Positions 38,189 to 48,487 are shown, counted from the first letter of the stretch. The stretch: DNA of 64,000 bases from Bradyrhizobium sp. LLZ17 (GCF_041200145.1 NZ_CP165734.1:2232001-2296000); one strand, 5' to 3'. Notes: a model not told the origin generated them from the letters alone. Program-made: numbers and translations.

Positions 38189-39901
38189 ATGACTGTCCTC
38201 ATAACATCGGCATGGCTCATTCGGCGGCAATTGCTGTCGCTGTCCGGCGTCGGCCTGATGCTGGGCGCGCTGTTCTTTGCGGCCGCGCTGACGCCGACGC
38301 TGATCCCGCGCAGCTATCTCACGCAAGGCGTGCTCGCCGGCGGCTGCTTTGCGCTCGGCTATCTCAGCGGCGTGCTGTGGCGCCGGCTGTGGCATTATCT
38401 CGAATTGCCCGAGCCGTCGGCGCGCGCGCGGTCGATTGCGAATGCGCTCGTCGCAGCCTTCTGTCTGATCGTCGTCATCGTCGCTCTCTGGCGCACGGCC
38501 GAATGGCAGAACTCGATCCGCACCGTGATGAAGATGGCGCCGGTCGAGACCGCACATCCGCTCAAGGTCTGCGCCATCGCCCTGATCACGTTCATGGTGC
38601 TGCTGGTGCTGGGGCGGCTGTTCGCGCTGACCGCCGGCTTTCTTGCCGCGCGCAAAAGCCGCGTCATCCGGCGGAAGATTGCAAACGTGATCGGCGTGGT
38701 CGTTGCAGCCCTGCTGTTCTGGTCGATCGTCAGCAATGTCCTGATCCGCGCGGGGTTCAACGCGCTCGACTCGTCCTTCCGCGAAGTCGATGCCCTGCTG
38801 GAGCCCGAGCGGCCGCAGCCAACCGCCGCTGAGCGAACAGGAAGCCCGGCATCGCTGGTGAAGTGGACGCAGCTCGGACGCATGGGGCGCAGGTTCATTG
38901 CCTCGAGTCCGACCGCAGCGGACATCAGCGCCGTCACGGGACGGCCCGCGCGCGACCCGGTGCGCGTCTATGTCGGCTTGGGTAGCCGCGACACCGCGCA
39001 GGCGCGCGCCCGGCTCGCGCTCGAGGAGCTCAAGCGCCAGCACGGTTTCGAACGCAAGGTCCTGATCGTCATCACGCCGACCGGCACCGGCTGGATCGAC
39101 CCGTCGGCGATGGATACGGTCGAATATCTGCACCACGGCGATGTCGCCAGCGTCGCGATGCAATATTCCTATCTCAACAGCCCGCTGTCGCTGCTGTTTC
39201 AGCCAGAGTACGGAGCAGAGGCGTCGCGCGCCCTGTTCGCGCAGATCTACGGCTACTGGACGACGCTGCCAAAGGACGCCCGGCCCAAACTGTATTTGCA
39301 CGGACTGAGCCTCGGTGCCCTGAACTCGGAAAAATCCGCGGAGCTGTTCGAGACCATCGGCGATCCCATTGCCGGCGCGCTGTGGAGCGGGCCGCCGTTC
39401 GAGAGCCGCATCTGGCGCTCGATCACCGCCAACCGCAATCAGGGCTCGCCGGCGTGGCTGCCGGAATTCCGCGACGGCCGTTTCGTCCGCTTCATGAACC
39501 AGAACGGGCCGACGGTGCCGCCAGATACGCCGTGGGGTCCGATGCGCGTGGTCTATCTGCAATATGCCAGCGACGCGATCACCTTCTTCGCCTATCGCGA
39601 CGCCTACCGGGTCCCGGCCTGGATGAAGGCACCGCGTGGGCCCGACGTCTCACCGGAGCTGCGATGGTATCCCATCGTCACGATGCTGCAGCTCGCCCTC
39701 GACATGGCGGTCGCGACGGAGACGCCGATGGGCTTTGGCCATGTCTACGCGCCCGAGCACTACGTCGATGCCTGGGTCGCGGTCACCGATGTCCATGATT
39801 GGCCTGCCGACGCGCTGGCGCGGCTTAAAGAGCAGCTTGCGGCAAAAGCGCGAAAGACGAGTGCAGGCGGTCGCGACGACGATCCCGATCGCGGCGGCTA
39901 G
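38189..39901 (+). CDS. Membrane-bound alpha/beta-hydrolase family protein
   Basis: A 570-residue protein with at least four N-terminal helices (about residues 15-35, 45-62, 88-104, 125-150, 165-185), then a large alpha/beta-hydrolase domain. The nucleophile elbow is HGLSLGA (about residue 372). Conserved phrases (TPTGTGWIDPSAMDTVEYLHHGD, YSYLNSPLSL, GPPFESRIWRSI, VYLQYASDAITFF) match the Abhydrolase_9 family, membrane proteins with a hydrolase domain of unknown substrate. There is no strong ribosome-binding site before ATG 38189. It is convergent with the DHA2 exporter gene. Confidence 0.8.
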   Translation: MTVLITSAWLIRRQLLSLSGVGLMLGALFFAAALTPTLIPRSYLTQGVLAGGCFALGYLSGVLWRRLWHYLELPEPSARARSIANALVAAFCLIVVIVALWRTAEWQNSIRTVMKMAPVETAHPLKVCAIALITFMVLLVLGRLFALTAGFLAARKSRVIRRKIANVIGVVVAALLFWSIVSNVLIRAGFNALDSSFREVDALLEPERPQPTAAERTGSPASLVKWTQLGRMGRRFIASSPTAADISAVTGRPARDPVRVYVGLGSRDTAQARARLALEELKRQHGFERKVLIVITPTGTGWIDPSAMDTVEYLHHGDVASVAMQYSYLNSPLSLLFQPEYGAEASRALFAQIYGYWTTLPKDARPKLYLHGLSLGALNSEKSAELFETIGDPIAGALWSGPPFESRIWRSITANRNQGSPAWLPEFRDGRFVRFMNQNGPTVPPDTPWGPMRVVYLQYASDAITFFAYRDAYRVPAWMKAPRGPDVSPELRWYPIVTMLQLALDMAVATETPMGFGHVYAPEHYVDAWVAVTDVHDWPADALARLKEQLAAKARKTSAGGRDDDPDRGG

Positions 39902-39907
39902 AGGTCC

Positions 39908-41490
39908 CTACTCCGCCATCTCCACCGGCTGCGCGACGGCCGGACCGGCGAGCGGCCGCTCTTCCATCGCGATCAGGCAGAGCGCGGCGGTGGCCATCAG
40001 CGCCGTGGCGGCGCCGAAGACGTAGCGGAACGCGTGCCGCATGTCGTCGGAGGGGATCGCGTTGACGGCGGCGTGATGCTCGCCGGCGAGCGGAACGTCG
40101 GCGCCGAGCGCAATGAGCAGGATCGCGGCGAACGCAGCGACCGTGAACGACGACATCAGCGAGCGGAAAAAGTTCATCGCGCCGGTGATGGTGCCGACCT
40201 GGGGGCGGGCAACCGAATTTTGCAGCGAGACCACGCAGACCGGAAAGGTCGTGCCGAGCCCGAGCGCGAATGCAGCCATCAGCGTCAGCAGGCCCCACAG
40301 CGGCAACGTCGTCAGCGTGAGGCCGAGCGCACAGATCGCAGCCCAGGAGGTGCCGATGATGGCGACGCGCTTGTAGTGCTTGGCGCGCGCCATGGTGCGG
40401 CCGGCGATTGCCGCGCCGCAGGTCGACACCGCCGCGAGCGGAATCAGTGCAAGCCCCGCCTCGCTGGCGCTGAGGTGGTAGACGGACTCGTAATAGAGCG
40501 GCAGCTGCACGGTGAGGCCGGTGATGGCGCCGAGGCCGCATCCGCCGGCGGTCAACGCGAACGGTGCGACCTTCCCGCCGAGCAGCGGCAGCGGTAGGAA
40601 CGGCTCGTCGGCCCGGCGCGCATGCCAGACGAAGACGACTGCGAGTGCGACAGCGCCGCCCACCATCGACAGAACTGTCGGCGAGAGCCACGGGAAGCGC
40701 GTGCCGCCCCAGGTCAGCACCAGCATGAAGACGACGGCGGAGGCCATCAGCAGCACGCCGCCGAGCCAGTCGACCTTGCGCTTGCGGTGGAACACCGGGA
40801 TCTTCTTCATCTTGGGCAGCAGCAGCGCGGAGCCGCGGCTGCTAGCGGCAGGTTGATCCAGAAGATCATCGACCAGTGCAGATGCTCGGCAAACACGCCG
40901 CCGATGACGGGGCCGAGGATGCCGCCGACCATCCAGACGCTGGAGAAATAGGCTTGGTATTGCCCACGTTCGCGCGGCGAGACGACGTCGGAGATCACGG
41001 TCTGGACCACCGGCATGATGCCGCCGCCGCCGAGTCCCTGCAGGCCGCGCGCCAGAATCAGCATCGGCATGCTCGGCGCGATCGCGCACAGCACCGAGCC
41101 CGCAATGAACAGGCTCAGCGACACGATGAGCATCGCCTTGCGGCCGTAGATGTCGCTCAGCGTCCCGAACACCGGCGCAACGGCCGTCGAGGCGAGCAGG
41201 TAGGCGGTAATGACCCAGGAGAGATTGGAGACGTCGTGGAATTGGCGCCCGATGGTCGGCAGCGCGGTCGCGACGATGGTCTGGTCGAGGGCGGCCAAAA
41301 ACATCGTCAGCATCAGGCTGATAACGATGGTCCGAACCTCGTCCTGCGACAGCGGCACCGGTGGCGCCAGGGAGGGAGCATCGCTGACGCTGATGACCTC
41401 GCCCGGAAGACGGGTCAGCTCGTCGGCGATGTCGTCGGGCAAGGTCTGGATATCGGCAGCCTGGCTGCTCTGCCGTGCGAACTTGTTCAT
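39908..41490 (-). pseudogene. DHA2-type MFS multidrug exporter, one frameshift
   Basis: A drug:H+ antiporter of the 14-helix group. The first half, from MNKFARQSSQAADIQTLPDD (ATG 41490), has the MFS motifs LDQTIVATALPTI and GTLSDIYGRKAML and runs to FWINLPLA. The second half, from about SRGSALLLPKMKKIPVFHRK in the next frame, carries the other helices to 39908. One base is missing between about 40830 and 40860. Restoring it gives 527 residues, the family length. As read, the product would stop after about six helices. Neighbouring genes give no substrate clue. Confidence 0.8.
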
Positions 41491-41658
41491 TTCGGGCGTG
41501 TCAGACGTGATGTTGCGGCGCAAAGCCGGCGAAGGATCTCGTTCTATGAAATGTATTTAGACAGCAAAGTCCTTCTCAGGCAGGCCCCCGGGCGCATGGG
41601 AGCATCCCGCCGCCGGTCCATCCCGAACACGTGATGGTCGTCGGAGTGCGATGGCGCA

Positions 41659-42184
41659 TCAGTCCTTCGGACGTCGCTTCAGGCGAGCTCGTTTCGGCAG
41701 CTGTGCCGGCCATTGCACGATGTGGTTCTCAAGCTCGTCATCCGGGATCTCTACCTCGCTGCCCTCGACCCGACCGCGCACGGAGACGCCGGCCTCATGC
41801 ACGGTGTTGGGATCGCCGGAGACCAGCGGATGCCACCAATAGAGATCGCGCCCCCTCGGCAACGAGCTTGTAGCCGCAGCTCGGCGGCAGCCAGTTCAGG
41901 GTGCGGACATTGGCAGGCGTCAGGCGAACGCAGTCAGGAACCTTGGCGGAACGATTCGCGTAGTCCTTGCAGCCGCAGGTTCCGGCATCGAGCAGCTTGC
42001 AGCCGACATGGGTGTAATAAATCTCGCCGGTGTCTTCTTCCTCGAGCTTGTTCAGGCAGCAGCGGCCGCAGCCGTCGCACAGGCTTTCCCACTCGTCCCC
42101 AGACATCTGTTCCAACGTCTTGGTTTTCCAGAAGAAACCCTCCTGGCCTGAAGGTCGTTTGGGAGCTGCGGTCATGCGCCTCAT
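41659..42184 (-). pseudogene. YcgN/UPF0260-family cysteine-cluster protein, one frameshift
   Basis: A small Cys-rich family protein, [34 protein letters not shown], with eight or more conserved Cys that probably bind a metal or Fe-S centre; function is unknown in the family. The N-terminal part is in the frame from ATG 42184 to YKLVAEG. The expected continuation [21 protein letters not shown] lies in the next frame and ends at 41659. Reading the five-C run at 41851-41855 as four joins them into 174 residues, the family length. An inner ATG at 42175 is a possible start. Confidence 0.8.
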
Positions 42185-42468
42185 TAAGATTCGAAAGAGC
42201 TACGGCTAACGTCATCTAGGGCGCGCGCCCATTGCACTGCAAGCAGCGCTCGGGTGAGGCCCGTAATGAACCGGGGTCAATTAGGCCTGTTGTTCAAAAT
42301 CGCGAGCGTGGCCATTGGTTTATGGGTCCCGCTCGGCTAGAAGGAACAGCAAGTCCCCTCGGACGCGAACCGGGCGCCTTGGGTTTGCCGCAACATTCCC
42401 GCAAGACGTCTCGATGCCGCCCCGGCCGGGTGCTTGAACGCTTTCGAACCGAGCCTCGAGGGTTCTAG

Positions 42469-44766
42469 GTGCGCCAGATCATACCACCGCATTGGAAGAC
42501 CAGGGTCCGGAATTTCTTCCTGGATCTCGATGCGCGCATCGACTCCTCGCTGTTCTCCTCGGGCAAGGGCATCCGCGAACTCTATGAGCGCTACTCGACC
42601 TTCATGGACCGCTTCTATGTCGGGCGGTGGAAGCGCTGGGTGTTCATCGAACCGCTGTCGGAGGCCGCAACGATCGGCCTCGGCGGCCTGATCCTGCTGC
42701 TCACGCTCGCCATCCCCGCCTTCCGCGAGACCGCCGACGAAGATTGGCTGAAGAAGTCCGATCTCGCGGTCACCTTTCTTGACCGCTACGGCAACCCGAT
42801 CGGCAGCCGCGGCATCAAGCACAATGATCCGATCCCGCTGGAAGACTTTCCGGACGTGCTGATCAAGGCGACGCTCGCGACCGAGGACCGTCGCTTCTAC
42901 GACCATTTCGGCATCGACATCGCCGGCACCGCGCGCGCGCTGGTCACCAACGCCCAGGCCGGCGGCGTCCGCCAGGGCGGCTCGTCGATCACCCAACAGC
43001 TCGCCAAGAACCTGTTCCTGAGCAACGAGCGCACCATCGAGCGCAAGATCAACGAGGCCTTCCTCGCGGTCTGGCTGGAATGGCGCCTGACCAAGAACGA
43101 GATCCTGAAGCTGTATCTCGACCGCGCCTATATGGGCGGCGGCACCTTCGGCGTCGACGGCGCTGCGCATTTCTACTTCAACAAGTCGGCGCGCGACGTG
43201 ACGCTGGCGGAAGCCGCGATGCTCGCCGGCCTGTTCAAGGCGCCGACCAAATACGCGCCGCACATCAACCTGCCCGCCGCGCGCGCCCGCGCCAACGTCG
43301 TGCTCGACAACCTCGTCGACGCCGGCTTCATGACCGAGGGCCAGGTGTTCGGCGCCCGCCGTAATCCTGCCTTCGCCGTCGACCGCCGCGACGAGGCCTC
43401 GCCGAACTATTATCTCGACTACGCTTTCGACGAGATGCGCAAGCTGGTCGATACCTTCCCGAAATCCTACACCGAGCGCGTTTTCGTGGTGCGCCTCGCG
43501 ATCGACACCAACGTGCAGAAGGCGGCGGAAGACGCGATCGAGAACCAGCTGCGCCAGTTCGGCCGCGACTATCACGCGACCCAGGCCGCGACCGTTGTCT
43601 CCGATCTCGACGGCGGCATCCGTGCCATGGTCGGCGGCCGCGACTATGGCGCAAGCCAGTTCAACCGCGCCGTCGACGCCTACCGCCAGCCGGGCTCGTC
43701 ATTCAAACCCTATGTCTACACCACCGCGCTGCTGAACGGCTTTACGCCGAACTCGATCGTGATCGACGGCCCGGTCTGCATCGGCAATTGGTGTCCGCAG
43801 AACTATGGCCATTCCTATTCCGGCGCCGTGACGCTGACGCAGGCGATTACGCGCTCGATCAACGTGGTCCCGGTGAAGCTGTCGATCGCGATCGGCCAGA
43901 AGGAGCAGCCGAAGGCACCGAACCCGGCCAAGATCGGCCGCGCCAAGATCGTCGAGGTCGCCCGCCGCTTCGGCCTGAAGGCCCCCCTGCCCGACACGCC
44001 GTCGCTGCCGATCGGCTCGGATGAAGTCACCGTGCTCGAGCACGCCGTCGCCTACGCAACCTTCCCGAACCGCGGCAAGGCCGTGACCCCGCATGCGGTG
44101 CTGGAGGTGCGCACCGGCGCCGGCGACCTGGTCTGGCGCTGGGACCGCGACGGTCCGAAGCCGCGCCAGGCCATTCCGCCGAACATCGCCGCCGACATGG
44201 CCGGCATGATGAGCCATGTCGTCAGCGAAGGCACCGCGCGCCGCGCCGCGCTTGACGGCATTCCGACCGCGGGCAAGACCGGCACCACCAATGCGTATCG
44301 CGATGCCTGGTTCGTCGGCTACACCGGCAACTTCACCTGCGCGGTCTGGTACGGCAATGACGATTACTCGCCGACCAACCGCATGACCGGCGGTTCGCTG
44401 CCGGCGCAGACCTGGCACGACATCATGCTCGCGGCCCATCAGGGCGTCGAGGTCAGGGAGATCCCCGGCGTCGGCATGGGCCAGAAGCTGCCGCCGGAGC
44501 GGGTCGCCAACGCGCAGGCCAATGCGGCACCGAAGATATTGGAGACCAAGCCCGGTCCGCCGCCGGTGCTGACCAAGCGCGGCGCCGATATTCTGGTGCG
44601 GGTCGAGAAGCTGCTGGACGACGCGGCCAAGACCGCGACCAAGGCGGCGGCCGACGACGACGCGACCAAGCCGGCCAAGCCGGCGTCATCGACCAGCGCG
44701 CTCGCCTTTCCGCAGAACTATGCGGCGGAGGACAACGCGAACTCATCCACCCCGCGCAAGAACTGA
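42469..44766 (+). CDS. Class A penicillin-binding protein (PBP1A family)
   Basis: A 765-residue bifunctional peptidoglycan synthase. After a cytoplasmic head and a single anchor (about residues 64-86) comes the GT51 glycosyltransferase with the catalytic Glu in ATEDRRFYDHFGID and QGGSSITQQLAKN. The transpeptidase domain has the Ser in GSSFKPYVY, SXN as SINVVP, and KTG as AGKTGTTNAYRDAWFVGYTG. It starts with GTG 42469 behind GAGGG. A Lys/Ala/Thr-rich low-complexity tail (about 715-765) ends the protein. The 284-base gap upstream holds no gene I can support. Nine bases separate it from the DUF1214 gene. Confidence 0.92.
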   Translation: MRQIIPPHWKTRVRNFFLDLDARIDSSLFSSGKGIRELYERYSTFMDRFYVGRWKRWVFIEPLSEAATIGLGGLILLLTLAIPAFRETADEDWLKKSDLAVTFLDRYGNPIGSRGIKHNDPIPLEDFPDVLIKATLATEDRRFYDHFGIDIAGTARALVTNAQAGGVRQGGSSITQQLAKNLFLSNERTIERKINEAFLAVWLEWRLTKNEILKLYLDRAYMGGGTFGVDGAAHFYFNKSARDVTLAEAAMLAGLFKAPTKYAPHINLPAARARANVVLDNLVDAGFMTEGQVFGARRNPAFAVDRRDEASPNYYLDYAFDEMRKLVDTFPKSYTERVFVVRLAIDTNVQKAAEDAIENQLRQFGRDYHATQAATVVSDLDGGIRAMVGGRDYGASQFNRAVDAYRQPGSSFKPYVYTTALLNGFTPNSIVIDGPVCIGNWCPQNYGHSYSGAVTLTQAITRSINVVPVKLSIAIGQKEQPKAPNPAKIGRAKIVEVARRFGLKAPLPDTPSLPIGSDEVTVLEHAVAYATFPNRGKAVTPHAVLEVRTGAGDLVWRWDRDGPKPRQAIPPNIAADMAGMMSHVVSEGTARRAALDGIPTAGKTGTTNAYRDAWFVGYTGNFTCAVWYGNDDYSPTNRMTGGSLPAQTWHDIMLAAHQGVEVREIPGVGMGQKLPPERVANAQANAAPKILETKPGPPPVLTKRGADILVRVEKLLDDAAKTATKAAADDDATKPAKPASSTSALAFPQNYAAEDNANSSTPRKN

Positions 44767-44775
44767 TCGTATCCC

Positions 44776-45354
44776 GTGCGGCTGATCCTGATCACATTGA
44801 CGGCCCTCCTGCTCGCGACCGTGGTCGGCGTCGGCGCGACCTGGATGACGACCACGCGCGGCACCGAGATCGGCGCCCTCACCATCGGTCCCTGGACGGC
44901 CCGGCCGCGCACCGGCACCGCCGACGTCGATCCCTATTCGCGCGCCACCATCGTGCGCAACGGCGAGCTGCCGATCGGCACCGGCGACGGCGTCGCCTTC
45001 ACCGCGACCGCCGACGACAAGAAGAAGGCGCTCGACGGCCGCTGCGACGTCGTCGTCTCCGGCGTGACGCCGCCGGCGCGGTTCTGGACCTTGACGCTCT
45101 ACGACCGCAAGGGCCATCTGGTCGCCAACTCGCTGCAGCGCTACGGCTTCACCAGCCAGGAGATCGTGCGCCAGTCCGACGGCTCGTTCGAGATCCGCAT
45201 CGCCTCGCGCTCGCGCTCCGGCAATTGGCTGCCGACCGGCGGCATCGAACGCTACGCGCTGATGCTACGGCTTTACGATACCCCGGTCGGCGTTGCGACG
45301 CGGACCAAGCGCGACGCGCCGATGCCGACGATCGCGACGGTGGGCTGCTCATGA
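44776..45354 (+). CDS. DUF1214 domain protein, membrane-anchored
   Basis: A 192-residue protein with one N-terminal anchor (LILITLTALLLATVVGVGATW) and a DUF1214-type beta domain outside the membrane (ATIVRNGELPIGTGDGVAFTA, PPARFWTLTLYDRKGHLV, EIRIASRSRSGNWLPT, ALMLRLYDTP). DUF1214 usually sits C-terminal to DUF1254 in one protein; here the two domains are separate neighbouring genes. It starts with GTG 44776, nine bases after the penicillin-binding protein, and overlaps the next gene (ATGA). Confidence 0.8.
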   Translation: MRLILITLTALLLATVVGVGATWMTTTRGTEIGALTIGPWTARPRTGTADVDPYSRATIVRNGELPIGTGDGVAFTATADDKKKALDGRCDVVVSGVTPPARFWTLTLYDRKGHLVANSLQRYGFTSQEIVRQSDGSFEIRIASRSRSGNWLPTGGIERYALMLRLYDTPVGVATRTKRDAPMPTIATVGCS

Positions 45355-45935
45355 TCAGGCTCGCGTTCACCATCATTGCCGGCATCGTGCTGGGTCTTGT
45401 CGTTCACCTCGTCAGCGTGCTGGCGCTGCCGCGGATCGCGACGCAGGACGCCTATTCGCGGCTGACGCCGATGACCAAGCTCAACGCCGTGACCGCGCTT
45501 CCGCTCGCCGATCCCCAGACCTCGCCGATGCCGTTCATGGATCCGGCGTTTGCGCTGGCGATCTGCCGCTACGATTTGTCGGGCGGCCCGATCAAGCTCA
45601 CGGTGCCGGTGAGCCAGGCCTACACCTCGGTGTCGTTCTACACCCGCAACGAGATCGCCTATTACGCCATCAACGACCGCTCGGCGGGCAAGAAGGTGAT
45701 CGAGCTCGACCTCATGACCGAGCCGCAGCACAACGAGTTGCCCGAGGACGAAGAGATCACCGCGGCCGACCGCCTGATCATCGATTCGCCCAGCACCACG
45801 GGCCTGATCGTGATGAAGGCGCTCGCCGCCGAACCGGGCCTGATGCCGCAGGCGCAGGCCTCGCTCGCGGCCGCCACCTGCGCGCCGCAAACCGAGCCGC
45901 CGGCCAAGGCCGAAGCACCGCGCGGCCGGCGGTGA
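45351..45935 (+). CDS. DUF1254 domain protein, membrane-anchored
   Basis: A 194-residue protein starting MIRLAFTIIAGIVLGLVVHL (signal anchor), followed by a short DUF1254-type domain (PRIATQDAYSRLTPMTKLN, PDPxFALAICRYDLSGGPIK-like segment, VSFYTRNEIAYYAINDRSAG) and a Pro/Ala/Lys-rich end. It overlaps the DUF1214 gene by four bases, so the two halves of the usual DUF1254-DUF1214 protein are made as coupled partners. It is the last gene of the penicillin-binding protein cluster; a hairpin with T-run lies 180 bases downstream. Confidence 0.78.
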   Translation: MIRLAFTIIAGIVLGLVVHLVSVLALPRIATQDAYSRLTPMTKLNAVTALPLADPQTSPMPFMDPAFALAICRYDLSGGPIKLTVPVSQAYTSVSFYTRNEIAYYAINDRSAGKKVIELDLMTEPQHNELPEDEEITAADRLIIDSPSTTGLIVMKALAAEPGLMPQAQASLAAATCAPQTEPPAKAEAPRGRR

Positions 45936-46115
45936 ACTCGCACCGCTTTGCGGCCGGAACAAAAAAGCTGCAAAACAACCCCATGCACAGTAGCCGGGAC
46001 ATTGAAATCATTGGACAAGTGCTGTCCGGTCCGCGACAGGAATCTGCTGCGCACATCGGCGTTTGACTCGTCGGGCAAAACACTGGCAGAATGACATCAT
46101 CGGAATTTCGTAACA

Positions 46116-46146
46116 CCCGCGCGGAGCAATCCGCCGCGGGTTTTTT
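46116..46146 (+). terminator. Intrinsic terminator after the PBP-DUF1214-DUF1254 cluster
   Basis: A GC-rich hairpin (CCCGCGCGGA - GCAA - TCCGCCGCGGG) followed directly by TTTTTT. It lies in the 317-base gap 45936-46252, which otherwise holds no gene that I can support. Position and strand fit termination of the upstream plus-strand cluster; a short transcript of its own from the same gap cannot be excluded. Confidence 0.65.
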
Positions 46147-46252
46147 CGTGCCGGAGCAGATTGCCAGGCTCGGGGGATTTCTCGGTTGCTTCCGTTGTAG
46201 CCTGAGATACTTGTTCGGTCAGGCCACAGTTTTCTAAAGCGACTTATTGGCG

Positions 46253-47059
46253 TCATGGCCAACCAGAGCCGGCTACAGACACCGGAAGCGTGAAGATTCT
46301 GCCCGGTGCCCGCAACGTCGGCTATTCGGTCCATTCCAAACCATTTCGCTGCGGTAATCATCAAGGTCTGTCGCGAAGGTCCTCCCAGCGCGCAGGAAAA
46401 TGCTCCGCGGTCGAGACGTACCTCATCCAGCACTTCGCCCCCTCCTTGACCCGTCGGCAGTAAGAATTGGGGACGTCGGCGTACCAAATGGCGCCTTCCT
46501 GATCGATACAAATGCCGTCTGGCGGTCCCTCGAGCTGCGCCCAAACGCGGCGGCCTGAGAGATGGCCATCTGACGACACGTCGAAGGCGGTAAGCCTTTT
46601 CGCGTGCGACTCTGCCACGATGAGCGTGCGGTTGTCGGGGAACATCGCCATTCCATTGGGAAAAGCGAATCCGTCTGCTTCCTGCGAGACCTGTCCGCCA
46701 GGCCGGATCAGCAGCAAGGAAGGGCCATTGATGTAGGCGTTACCTCGGCCATCCACCACGATCTCGTTCCACATGCCCGGCCCGAGTCTTGCAAAATTGG
46801 CGACTTCCCCGCTCGCGTGCTGCTTGAGGAGCAATCCCTGCGCAGCCGAAACGATCAGCATTTCCCCATCTGCCGCGAAATCGAAGCACAATGGCGGTGC
46901 CGGCGCGCGAGCTCGCACTTGGCACGCTCCCTGGTCGTCGATCGAAAGAATTTCGCCAACACTCCAGTCAGCCAACCAGAACTGTCCTTGGTGCCAGCGT
47001 GGCGACTCCACCAGACCCCGGGCATCGGCCACGATCGAAACTTCACGCGATTGGGTCAT
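46253..47059 (-). pseudogene. SMP-30/gluconolactonase family protein, two compensating frameshifts
   Basis: A six-bladed beta-propeller lactonase. It starts MTQSREVSIVADARGLVESP (ATG 47059, GGAGG seven bases upstream), with metal-site phrases ESPRWHQGQFWLADW, WNEIVVDGRGNAYIN, FPNGMAMFPD and PDGICIDQEGAIWYAD. The frame then leaves family sequence at CRRVKEG. The expected GEVLDEVRLDRGAFSCALGG and ITAAKWFGMDRIADV lie in the next frame (one G missing in the five-C run 46438-46442), and the ending IFTLPVSVAGSGWP needs one base removed near 46297. The repaired protein is 268 residues and stops at 46253. As read, it lacks its last blade. It probably hydrolyses a sugar lactone; substrate unknown. Confidence 0.75.
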
Positions 47060-47360
47060 GAAACCGCCTCCTTGAAGCCTAAGGACGGTCGAGACCAGAC
47101 AATTCCGACAGCCACGCGAATGTTTATGTGCCGGCGCGGGTGACACCCGACGTTAAGGGGCTTTCGCGCCAGCTTTGCTGAGGACCTCTCTTGGCCTCGG
47201 CGACGAAGTACCGGACCCTCAGAGGTCTGCTCAGAGAGCAACGGCGGACTAGATTTGCTCAGCTTGAGCTCTTCGCCTTGTGACCCGGACCGGAATTGGG
47301 CGAACCGCAACGGCCGCCGGGGCGGGAGGTGGCTCCGGCGGTATTCGATCTCAATGTGAA

Positions 47361-48487
47361 TCATGCTGCGTCCGTTATCGGATCGAGGCCGAGAGCAATG
47401 CGGCCGGTGAATCGGTGCTGGCGCTTTGCGGATAATGGATGGAACTGCGCAGCGTGTGCATCGCGCAAGAACCGCTCAAGAGCGATCTTGCGGTAGAAGC
47501 CGGCGCCGCCCGCCGCCTCCAACGCCTTCTCGACGGTCTCCAAGACGTGCTCGGCGACGATCGTTTTTCTCACCAGCATGGCGTTCGCCATTTCCAGGTT
47601 CGTCGCTGATTCCAGATCGTCCGCCAAGCGGACCATATCGTCCACGGCAAGCTGTGCAATCGTCAACTGATTGGTGAGTTCACCGAGCACATAGGGCACG
47701 GTTGGATCGCCTTTGCGCTTTTTTGCCTGCTCCATGCCGATGGCGGCCGCGGCCTCGGCCACGCCAGCGTAGACCGACATGATCAGCGGCATTGCCACAG
47801 TCAGAATGACGTTCCACGCTTGGTGGAAGCGACCGCGTGGCCGACGCAAGGCGATGGCGCCGTCGGGCACAAAGACATCATCAAGTATGATGGACTGCGA
47901 GCCAGTGGCGCGCATGCCGAGGGTTTTCCAATCGTCAGCGAGCGAGACGCCGTTGGCTGTGAACGGAATTGCAAAGTGTAGAACCTGCCAGCCCTCCTTA
48001 GGGTCTTCAAAGGGAGCTGACGTCACCAATATGCCGCCGCTCGGCGAGCCGCTACCGAATGGCTTTCGCGCCTTAACGCGGAAGCCGCCGTCGGCGCGCT
48101 CAGCCGTACCATTCGATTCCATCCAGTCATTCGCGCCAGTTGAGATTAGAACCGTCTCGTCGGCCGCGACCCGCTCCAGCAGCTTCTTCCCCGGCCCGCC
48201 GTTGCGGTGATTATAGACGGCCGCGGCAACGAGATGCTGATGCATCGACAACGCCAGCGCGGTCGACGGGCAATAATGGGCGAGCTGGCGCAGGAAGGCG
48301 CACATCGCGCTGTGGCGAAGGCCGCCGCCGCCAAGCTCGGTGGGAACAAGGGCCGAGAATACTTTGTGTTGAGCCCGTGGTAGTGCTCGGCGACAAAGAC
48401 GTCGCCTTGGTCGCGTTCGGCGGCGCCTTCCGCAAAGCGCGGGCCGAGGACTTGAACAAGCTCTTGCAGGTGGGGAACTCGCGTCAT
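47361..48487 (-). pseudogene. Acyl-CoA dehydrogenase family protein, one frameshift near the start
   Basis: An acyl-CoA dehydrogenase-fold flavoprotein. ATG 48487 has GGAGG seven bases upstream and begins MTRVPHLQELVQVLGPRFAE. That frame leaves family sequence at YHGL; the continuation HKVFSALVPTELGGGGLRHS, with the FAD-binding region (GFRVKARKPFGSGSPSG, LGMRATGSQSIILDDVFVP) and C-terminal helices (EAAGGAGFYRKIALERFLRD), is in the next frame to 47361. One base is missing near 48366-48376; repaired length is 375 residues. An HxlR regulator is divergent from it. The 301 bases between it and the SMP-30 start hold nothing I can support. Confidence 0.75.

Noticed and set aside
47056..47364. A minus-strand 102-codon frame whose ATG overlaps the acyl-CoA dehydrogenase stop
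   Set aside because: The overlap looks like coupling, but the peptide is Ser/Arg/Pro-rich with no sensible fold and no ribosome-binding site.
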